From positions 631-11,588 of the forward strand of contig DFGB01000007.1 of NCBI GenBank assembly GCA_002371135.1: DNA of 10,958 nt, read 5' to 3'. The stretch comes from Verrucomicrobia bacterium UBA3761. Its GTDB lineage: Bacteria; Verrucomicrobiota; Kiritimatiellia; RFP12; UBA1067. Below are positions 6,615-10,958 of the stretch, in pieces. The notes beneath the pieces were generated by a model, which searched no databases, was not told the origin of the DNA, and saw only the letters and a program-made list of their open reading frames with translations. The position numbers and the translations under genes are program-made. How positions within the stretch are numbered: the first letter of the stretch is position 1; each line of letters opens with the position of its first letter.

Positions 6615-8693
6615 ATGACTGCTACATGTATACTGCTGGCGGCCATGTCCTTTTCGGATGTAGCCGCGCTAACGAGGACGGAAGCCGCCCAAGCCGGCGA
6701 CGTCTGCGCGACCGGCGTCGTCACGCAGGTCGTGGGGTGGCGTTCGGCGTCGGGCGTTTTCGCGGATCCCGGCAACCCCTGCGGACGCGGAATCTATTTT
6801 TCCGGCGAGCTGCAGCAAGACCCTTCAGAACGCGTCGACGCCGCCGCCGGCTTCAAGGTCGGCGACCTGATCGAAGTGCGCGGCGAAACGACGCCGCTCG
6901 CGTTCGCGCCAGGGGTGAGTGCGTCGTCCATACGCAGGATAGGCGAGATGCCTCTGCCTCCGTTTCGCGAGGCGAAGCTTTCCGAAATGAGGGACGGACG
7001 CCTTGACAACGCGCGCGTTAAGATTAAAGGCGTCGTCTCGGGCGTACGGCAGATGCCGCAGGTGCGCCTCGATCCGAACGCCAGCGTCGTCCAGCTTGCC
7101 GTCAGTTCAGACGAGGGACTGTTCCTCGCGCATGTGCCCGGTAGTGCGGAGGAGTGGCGTCCGATTCTCGACGCCGAGGTCGAAGTCTCCGGGTGCGCGA
7201 TGTCCTCGTTCAGCGTAAGGGCGGAGTTTCGCGGCGTGCAGATGGAGGTTGCGTCGCCTGAAGATGTCGTCGTGACCAAGGCGGCTCCCGGATCGCCCTT
7301 CGACCGGGAGACGACATCCGTCGCGGATCTGATGGCGTTCTCGCCGAAACCGCGCGACTCGCACGCCCGGAAGGTGCGCGGCGTGGTCACATACTCGGAG
7401 CCTGGCTTCTGCTACATCCAGGACGGAGAACACGGGCTGAAGGTTGTCGGCGAAGACGCGGGCGAGTTCCGGCCTGGCGATGAAGTGGAGGTAGTCGGTT
7501 CCCCTCGGGTCGTGGACAGGATGTCCGAACTTCGTTGCATGGCCGTGCGCAGGACGGGCGCCGGGAGCCTGCCGGAGCCGTTCGAGGGTTACACGCTGGC
7601 GGACTACGCCCGCTGGATGTACTATTCAAGCGGAGGCGCGATGGTCGATATCGAATGGCGGCGCGTGGCGTTTTCTGCTCGCGTCATCAGAGCCGACGCC
7701 CGCGATGGCTCGGCGGAACTCATCCTGACGGACGGGAGCGTGACGAGCCGCGTCCGTTTCAGCGGCGCGGCGCCGGATTTCCTCGCGGACGCGGAGCGGC
7801 TTCGTCCTCTCGTGCGCGTGTGCGCCGTCGCGGAGCCTTCCGTCTCCGACGCTACGAACGACGACCGCATGCCGGTGCTGCGCGGCATATCCTTTGCCGC
7901 AGCATCGCCGGACGACATAACGTTCGTCCCCGACGCGGAGTGGCGTGCGCGCAAGCGCGAGACGTATTCCAGGAACGCGGCGTGGATAGCCGTTGCTTTC
8001 CTTCTCGCACTTGTCGCTGTCGGTGTTTGGAGCATTCTCCGCGCAAGGCGCGAGCGGGACAGGATCGCCGCGATAACCGCGGAGCGCAAGCGCATGGCCG
8101 CGGACCTTCACGACACGATAGAGCAGAATCTCGCCGGCGCGAAGATGCTCATGGAAAGCTCGCTATCCATCGCGCCGGACGTTCCACCCGCGGTCGAGGA
8201 GGCTGTGAAGGGCGCTGCTGCGGTGCTCGCGCACGCGAAGTCCGAGATCAGGGCGACGATCTTCAACCTTCGCTGCGACGAGATGTTCGACCGCAGGCCC
8301 GAGGATGTTTTTCGCGAGATGATGCGGCACCTCGACCGCGGCGTGGTCAACGCGAGGTGCAGGCTGAGGGGCATGCCCGACCATCTTCCCGGCGCGCTCT
8401 TCTCCGACCTCATCGGCATCGTTCAGGAGTCGACGACGAATGCGATAAAGCACGGCAGGGCGAAGAACATAGTCCTCGTCAGCGATCCGCTGACGGGGGA
8501 CGGAGCGCGCGGTTTCGCTCTGAGGGTGCTGAACGACGGCGAGCCGTTCGACGCGGCGTCGGCGCTTGGACCCGAGGCGGGACATTTCGGCCTCGCCGGG
8601 ATGCGCGAGCGCGCCAAGAGAAACGGCATGAGGATTTTGTGGGAAACCGAAGGCAGGTGGACATCAGTAAGAGTGGAGGTGAAGACGTCATGA
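6615..8693 (+). CDS. NarL-type sensor histidine kinase with tandem OB-fold-like sensor region
   Basis: This 692-aa kinase should sense a signal outside the cytoplasm and phosphorylate the regulator encoded next. Residues 1-19 are a weak, uncharged signal-like segment. Four OB-fold-like units follow at about 28-110, 130-220, 240-325 and 345-440, marked by VKIKGVVSGV, RKVRGVVTYSEPGFCYIQD and FRPGDEVEVVG. This resembles the extracytoplasmic part of some Verrucomicrobia and Acidobacteria kinases. One membrane helix lies at 457-475. The HisKA_3 domain has ADLHDTIEQ with phospho-acceptor His499, Asp500 and Gln504. The HATPase domain has the N box QESTTNAIKH (Glu605, Asn609, His613), NDG at 640-642 and the G box GHFGLAGM at 656-663. 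The essential kinase motifs are present. The stop overlaps the regulator start by ATGA. The ligand is unknown; a sugar or oligosaccharide is suggested only by context. Confidence 0.9.
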   Translation: MTATCILLAAMSFSDVAALTRTEAAQAGDVCATGVVTQVVGWRSASGVFADPGNPCGRGIYFSGELQQDPSERVDAAAGFKVGDLIEVRGETTPLAFAPGVSASSIRRIGEMPLPPFREAKLSEMRDGRLDNARVKIKGVVSGVRQMPQVRLDPNASVVQLAVSSDEGLFLAHVPGSAEEWRPILDAEVEVSGCAMSSFSVRAEFRGVQMEVASPEDVVVTKAAPGSPFDRETTSVADLMAFSPKPRDSHARKVRGVVTYSEPGFCYIQDGEHGLKVVGEDAGEFRPGDEVEVVGSPRVVDRMSELRCMAVRRTGAGSLPEPFEGYTLADYARWMYYSSGGAMVDIEWRRVAFSARVIRADARDGSAELILTDGSVTSRVRFSGAAPDFLADAERLRPLVRVCAVAEPSVSDATNDDRMPVLRGISFAAASPDDITFVPDAEWRARKRETYSRNAAWIAVAFLLALVAVGVWSILRARRERDRIAAITAERKRMAADLHDTIEQNLAGAKMLMESSLSIAPDVPPAVEEAVKGAAAVLAHAKSEIRATIFNLRCDEMFDRRPEDVFREMMRHLDRGVVNARCRLRGMPDHLPGALFSDLIGIVQESTTNAIKHGRAKNIVLVSDPLTGDGARGFALRVLNDGEPFDAASALGPEAGHFGLAGMRERAKRNGMRILWETEGRWTSVRVEVKTS
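8675..8682 (+). promoter_or_regulatory. Strong ribosome-binding site of the response regulator
   Basis: GGAGGTGA lies inside the end of the kinase gene, seven bases before the ATG at 8690. With the ATGA overlap of the two genes it fixes the start of the regulator, although its frame is open for more than a kilobase upstream, and it points to coupled translation of the pair. Confidence 0.85.
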
Positions 8694-9301
8694 CAACCGT
8701 CGCAATAGTTGATGATCACAGCGTCGTCAGGATGGGTATGAAGTACGTGCTCATGACGGACAAGGAGTTCAAGTTCGTCGGCGAGGCTGATGATGGAGCT
8801 GAAGCCGTGTCGCTTGTAGAGAAGTTCAGTCCCGACATACTTCTGCTTGACGTCAGGATGCCAGGCACAGACGGCATCGCCGCGCTAAGGCTTGTCCGCG
8901 AGAAGTTCCCCGACCAGAGGGTCGTGATGCTGACGATGTCCGATGCCGAGGAGGATGTCTACCAGGCGCTTACCCTTGGGGCACGCGGATATGTCATCAA
9001 GGACAATTCGCCGGGAAACATCATCGGCGCGCTCAGGAAAGTGATGTCAGGCGAGCTTGCAGTGTCCGACGCTGTGCGCAGCGTGTACGAGACGAGGAAG
9101 TCGGAGCGCGGGCTTACCGGACGCGAGAAGGAGATTCTGCTTCTTGTCAGCAAGGGCTGCTCGAATGTCGAGATCGGTGACATTCTGCATCTCAGCCCCA
9201 ATACAGTCAAGAACCACCTCAAGAACCTTTTCGAGACGCTTGGCGCAGCGGACCGGGCGGAGGCGGTTGCAATCGGCATCCGCCGCGGGCTGATATCATG
9301 A
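8690..9301 (+). CDS. NarL/FixJ-type response regulator (REC + LuxR HTH)
   Basis: This 203-aa DNA-binding regulator should receive phosphate from the kinase encoded just upstream. The receiver domain (about 3-120) has all key residues: acidic pair Asp8-Asp9, phospho-acceptor Asp54 in LLLDVRMPGTDG, Thr82 and Lys104. The LuxR-type helix-turn-helix (about 141-195) reads LTGREKEILLLVSKGCSN, then EIGDILHLSPNTVKNHLKNL, the usual DNA-recognition pattern. Length and layout are standard. The start at 8690 overlaps the kinase stop (ATGA) and has a GGAGGTGA site; the upstream extension of the frame is an arginine-rich shadow of the kinase gene. Kinase and regulator form one operon. Targets are unknown; the GH115 and NPCBM-protein genes upstream are candidates by position. 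Confidence 0.95.
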   Translation: MTTVAIVDDHSVVRMGMKYVLMTDKEFKFVGEADDGAEAVSLVEKFSPDILLLDVRMPGTDGIAALRLVREKFPDQRVVMLTMSDAEEDVYQALTLGARGYVIKDNSPGNIIGALRKVMSGELAVSDAVRSVYETRKSERGLTGREKEILLLVSKGCSNVEIGDILHLSPNTVKNHLKNLFETLGAADRAEAVAIGIRRGLIS

Positions 9302-9307
9302 CGGTCT

Positions 9308-9367
9308 GCTCCCAAGGTCGGCAGATTGTCTGTGCGACATTGCAGGAAATCAATGGGAGCCCTTTTT
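9308..9367 (+). terminator. Possible terminator or structured RNA after the two-component operon
   Basis: GCTCCCA (9308-9314) pairs with TGGGAGC (9354-9360), which is followed by CC and five T (9363-9367). Inside lies a second hairpin: GTCG-G-CAGA (9317-9325), loop TTG, TCTG-TG-CGAC (9329-9338). The outer stem with its T-run begins seven bases after the regulator stop, where a terminator is expected. The long interior makes it atypical for an intrinsic terminator, so a small structured RNA element is an alternative. Folding energy was not computed. Confidence 0.4.
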
Positions 9368-9424
9368 GATCGGGTACACATTGTTCCAAGGAATCGCGGA
9401 ACGTACGGCGTGTGCGGCGCGCGC

Positions 9425-9454
9425 TTTACAACGCAAGGTGAAAACTGATACACT
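9425..9454 (+). promoter_or_regulatory. Promoter candidate upstream of the broken thrH
   Basis: TTTACA (9425-9430, -35-like) and TACACT (9449-9454, -10-like) are 18 bases apart, and TGA precedes the -10 box, giving an extended TGn motif. Transcription would start near 9461, just ahead of the palindrome at 9465-9482 and about 50 bases before the thrH ATG at 9509. The match is moderate. Confidence 0.4.
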
Positions 9455-9464
9455 ATCTGCCTGC

Positions 9465-9482
9465 CGCCAAAGCGCTTTGGCG
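9465..9482. promoter_or_regulatory. 18-bp perfect palindrome, possible operator
   Basis: CGCCAAAGCGCTTTGGCG is a perfect dyad with no spacer. It lies just downstream of the promoter candidate and upstream of the thrH start, as expected for a repressor site for a dimeric regulator. It could also fold as a hairpin in the mRNA leader. No second copy was noticed by eye in this window. Confidence 0.45.
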
Positions 9483-9508
9483 CGCGAAAGAAGAAAGAAG
9501 AAAAGAAA

Positions 9509-9983
9509 ATGGAGATAGTCTGTCTAGACCTTGAAGGGGGTGCTTGTCCCTGAAATATGGATCGCCTTCGCGGAAGCGACTGGCATACCGGAGTTTCGCC
9601 GCACTACGCGCGACGAGCCCGACTACGACAAGCTCATGCACTACTGCATAGACCTTCTAGACAAGCACGGCTTCAAGTTGAAACAGATCCAGGACGCCAT
9701 CGGCTCGATGCGTCCGCTCATCGGCGCGGAAGAATTCCTCGGCCAGCTTCGCGAGCGCATGCAGGTGCTCATCCTCTCCGACATGTTCGACCAGTTCTCG
9801 CGTCCGCTCATGAGAAATCTCAACTGGCCTGCGATATTCTGCAATTCGCTCGAGGTCGCGCCAGACGGGCGCGTCACCGGCTACAAGATGCGCTGAGCGC
9901 AGTCCAAGCTCACGACGGTCAAGGCTCTCCAGAGCTGCGGCTTCGACACCGTCGCGGCGGGCGACAGCTACAACGACCTCCTT
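9509..9983 (+). pseudogene. thrH: Broken thrH (phosphoserine phosphatase / homoserine phosphotransferase)
   Basis: Spliced across one frameshift the translation reads MEIVCLDLEG, then VLVPEIWIAFAEATGIPE, RRTTRDEPDYDKLMHY and later VAAGDSYND, which matches ThrH, a HAD-family enzyme acting on phosphoserine and able to transfer phosphate to homoserine. The nucleophile Asp7 in the D-x-E form of motif I typical of ThrH, and the GDSYND motif (9960-9977), are kept. Three lesions are seen. Five G at 9536-9540, where four would keep the frame, give a +1 shift. TGA 9894-9896 stops the restored frame. Similarity ends just after GDSYND, so the last 45-50 residues of a roughly 205-aa protein are missing. 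The G-run alone could be a sequencing error; the other two make a dead gene likely. The leader is purine-rich but has no clear GGAGG. Confidence 0.85.
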
Positions 9984-10002
9984 AAATCGCAAATCGCAAA
10001 TC
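9984..10002 (+). repeat. Short 7-bp tandem repeat at the thrH breakpoint
   Basis: AAATCGC occurs twice in a row (9984-9990, 9991-9997) followed by AAATC. It begins exactly where similarity to ThrH ends. The frame stays open to TAA 10023-10025 but the residues no longer resemble ThrH. Confidence 0.6.
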
Positions 10003-10034
10003 ATATCTCTCAAGCCTCTGTGTAAAAAATCCAA

Positions 10035-10071
10035 TGTCGATTGAAAAAGTAAGTGGCAGAGGGGCGACGGA
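10035..10071 (+). repeat. Left terminal inverted repeat of the insertion sequence
   Basis: The first 22 bases match the right end perfectly in inverted orientation; after a small gap, GGCGACGGA (10063-10071) matches again. This end lies downstream of the transposase fragment. Confidence 0.8.
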
Positions 10072-10281
10072 CGGTCGGCAAATGTCGTTTTTTGCTTGGG
10101 TTTGGCGGCACTTGATTTCTTGAAATTGGCCATGATTCCGTGCGTGGGAGCATGAAAGAAGCGTTTTTTGCAGCAGAAAACGGGCATGGGAATCCCATGA
10201 AGATGCATGGTTTTCGCTTTCCGAGGTACTAACCGGACATCCCCCTTGTTCTGCTGTCAGGCGGGCCATGGACAGATTCCT
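10072..10281. other. Non-coding interior of the insertion sequence
   Basis: These 210 bases separate the transposase stop from the left terminal repeat. Transposons of this kind usually have little sequence there. I see no convincing coding region. One short dyad is present: CATGGGA and TCCCATG around a single A at 10185-10199. There are also two T-runs near 10087 and 10164. Its origin is not recognised. Confidence 0.4.
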
Positions 10282-10644
10282 TTACTTCATGTCGAGCAGC
10301 TCCGGTCGGAGGGTTACGTCTTTGAGCGGAATCTGTACTATTCCGAGTTTTTCGGCGATCTTTTCTCCGAATTCGAACACAAACCTCTCGTATGGAGTGC
10401 GGCAAGGCGCATCGCCTTTCATCAGGGACGCCCTGGCGTAGCTGTTGACGTGCGACATCATCAGGTCAACCTGCTCTTGCGAGAGGCCGTCGGAGCTCTC
10501 GCCCTTGAACACGATGCGCCTGATGTACTTGTGGTTGCGTTCGACGAGAGGCTTGTCGGTCGCCGTGTAGGGGCGCGTGTAGAACACCTTCGTGCGGGGC
10601 GTTCCGTCGTCCGGCGAAATCTCGATTGCGAGGGGTTTGCAGGA
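10282..10644 (-). pseudogene. C-terminal fragment of an IS30-like DDE transposase
   Basis: Read on the - strand the frame gives PLAIEISPDDGTPRTKVFY, then ATDKPLVERNHKYIRRI, LSQEQVDLMMSHVNSYARA and LKDVTLRPELL to TAA at 10282-10284. This is the end of an integrase-core transposase; the pattern RTKVFY...VERNH...MMSHVNSY...LGI...LRPELL is that of the IS30-like transposases common in Clostridia. The Glu of VERNH (codon 10540-10542) is the likely third catalytic residue. The first two catalytic aspartates and the N-terminal DNA-binding part are gone: a TAG on the - strand (10645-10647) closes the frame, and the right terminal repeat begins only about 15 bases beyond. The first GTG is at 10587, but there is no sign it is used. 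Confidence 0.8.
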
Positions 10645-10661
10645 CTAAACGGGCAGGAAAC

Positions 10662-10697
10662 TCCGTCGCCCTTGCCCACTTACTTTTTCAATCGACA
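10662..10697 (-). repeat. Right terminal inverted repeat of the insertion sequence
   Basis: The complement of this stretch starts TGTCGATTGAAAAAGT and repeats the left end with 22 identical bases, then a small gap and GGCGACGGA. It lies just upstream of the truncated transposase fragment, which places the internal deletion directly inside this end. Confidence 0.8.
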
Positions 10698-10756
10698 GCA
10701 AATGCTGCATGCCTACTTTCTCTGCCCTCCCTCTTCCCTTTTCCCCCGTAAAATGG

Positions 10757-10762
10757 TATAAT
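10757..10762 (+). promoter_or_regulatory. -10 box TATAAT of gatB, probably leaderless or near-leaderless
   Basis: TGGTATAAT (10754-10762) is a perfect -10 box eight bases before the gatB ATG. Transcription would start at about 10768-10771, leaving a leader of zero to three bases and no room for a ribosome-binding site. No consensus -35 box is found; the region upstream (10714-10747) is an almost pure pyrimidine tract. The promoter lies outside the insertion sequence. Confidence 0.6.
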
Positions 10763-10770
10763 ACGGCGCC

Positions 10771-10958
10771 ATGGAATTCGAGAATACGATAGGTCTTGAG
10801 ACGCACGTCCAGTTGAAGACTGCGACGAAGATGTTCTGTTCGTGCCTGCTGAAGACGGGTTGCGAGCCAAATACGAACGTATGCCCGGTCTGCCTCGGGT
10901 ATCCGGGCGCGTTGCCTGTCATGAACAAGGAGGCGGTGAAGCTCACTTGCATGAGCGG
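10771..10958 (+). CDS. gatB: Asp-tRNA(Asn)/Glu-tRNA(Gln) amidotransferase subunit B, 5' end
   Basis: The frame from ATG 10771 runs off the window after 62 residues. It reads FENTIGLETHVQLKT, then TKMFCSC, and NTNVCPVCLGYPGALPVMNKEAVKL, a near-perfect match to the start of GatB. GatB is the kinase-like subunit of the cytoplasmic GatCAB complex, which activates misacylated Glu-tRNA(Gln) or Asp-tRNA(Asn) and accepts ammonia from GatA. Cys23, Cys25, Cys38 and Cys41 are the expected zinc-binding set, and Glu10 and His12 lie in the conserved metal-binding segment. No gatC or gatA precedes it here, so gatB starts its own transcription unit, with the TATAAT at 10757-10762. Confidence 0.97.
   Translation, partial: MEFENTIGLETHVQLKTATKMFCSCLLKTGCEPNTNVCPVCLGYPGALPVMNKEAVKLTCMS

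Larger units (their letters stand above)
10035..10697 (-). mobile_element. Internally deleted insertion sequence (MITE-like)
   Basis: The ends are inverted copies: 22 bases at 10035-10056 are identical to the complement of 10676-10697, beginning TGTCGATTGAAAAAGT, and similarity continues with small gaps through a shared GGCGACGGA (to about 10071 on the left and 10662 on the right). Between them lies only the C-terminal part of a DDE transposase on the - strand, so the 663-bp element lost roughly two thirds of its transposase gene and cannot move by itself. The ends and the transposase agree in orientation and spacing with one ancestral element. No clear target duplication is seen; CAA occurs at 10032-10034 and, with a one-base offset, at 10699-10701. 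The protein points to an IS30-like group, while TG...CA ends resembling IS21 keep the family open. Confidence 0.8.

Noticed and set aside
7535..8689. A long open frame running into the response regulator from far upstream
   Set aside because: It lies out of frame inside the kinase gene, is extremely rich in arginine and has no domain. The regulator start at 8690 is fixed by GGAGGTGA, the ATGA overlap and the start of the receiver domain.
9298..9369. A 23-codon frame starting at ATGA on the regulator stop
   Set aside because: It has no ribosome-binding site of its own, an unremarkable peptide, and coincides with the nested hairpins, which explain the sequence better.
9984..10002. A CRISPR-like repeat array
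   Set aside because: The unit is 7 bases, directly adjacent and fewer than three copies, without spacers.
10207..10761. A 184-codon + strand frame across the insertion sequence
   Set aside because: It is antisense to the transposase fragment, whose family motifs are clear on the - strand, and it crosses the right terminal repeat.

Overview
The window reads as a polysaccharide-degradation and sensing locus from a Gram-negative bacterium of the PVC group. The Kiritimatiellota, Lentisphaerota or Verrucomicrobiota of gut or rumen are the best guess. This rests on a secreted GH115 enzyme, a giant secreted protein built on the W-x-G-...-W-x-x-A-x-N-W repeat type common in Verrucomicrobia, and a sensor kinase whose exported part is a string of OB-fold-like modules. 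No rRNA or tRNA marker is present, so the assignment is inference.

Layout, all genes on the + strand unless stated. 1-252: 3' end of an unidentified gene. 269-2626: exported GH115 (xylan alpha-1,2-glucuronidase family). The junction between these two carries a 20-bp tandem duplication that makes a 7-codon mini-ORF joined on both sides by ATGA overlaps. 2686-6552: a 1288-aa exported protein with three diverged copies of one large module and an NPCBM carbohydrate-binding domain between copies 1 and 2. 6559-6579: a perfect GC-rich hairpin. 6615-8693 and 8690-9301: a translationally coupled NarL-type histidine kinase and LuxR-type response regulator. 9302-9508: a structured intergenic stretch with a terminator-like fold, then a promoter candidate and an 18-bp palindrome. 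9509-about 9983: a broken thrH with a +1 frameshift, an in-frame stop and a missing 3' end. 10035-10697: an internally deleted insertion sequence with matched terminal inverted repeats, carrying only the C-terminal part of a DDE transposase on the - strand. 10771-end: the 5' end of gatB.

A reasonable working model for the left 9.3 kb is that the GH115 removes (methyl)glucuronic acid from xylan outside the cytoplasm, the giant protein binds or displays on carbohydrate through its NPCBM, and the kinase/regulator pair senses something outside the cytoplasm and adjusts transcription. Co-location supports this but nothing in the sequence proves that the regulator controls the two upstream genes.

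The right 1.5 kb is a decaying region: pseudogene, short tandem repeats and a dead, MITE-like insertion sequence, ending at the housekeeping gene gatB. Two genes, the kinase and gatB, have a perfect TATAAT so close to their ATG that their mRNAs are probably leaderless or nearly so.
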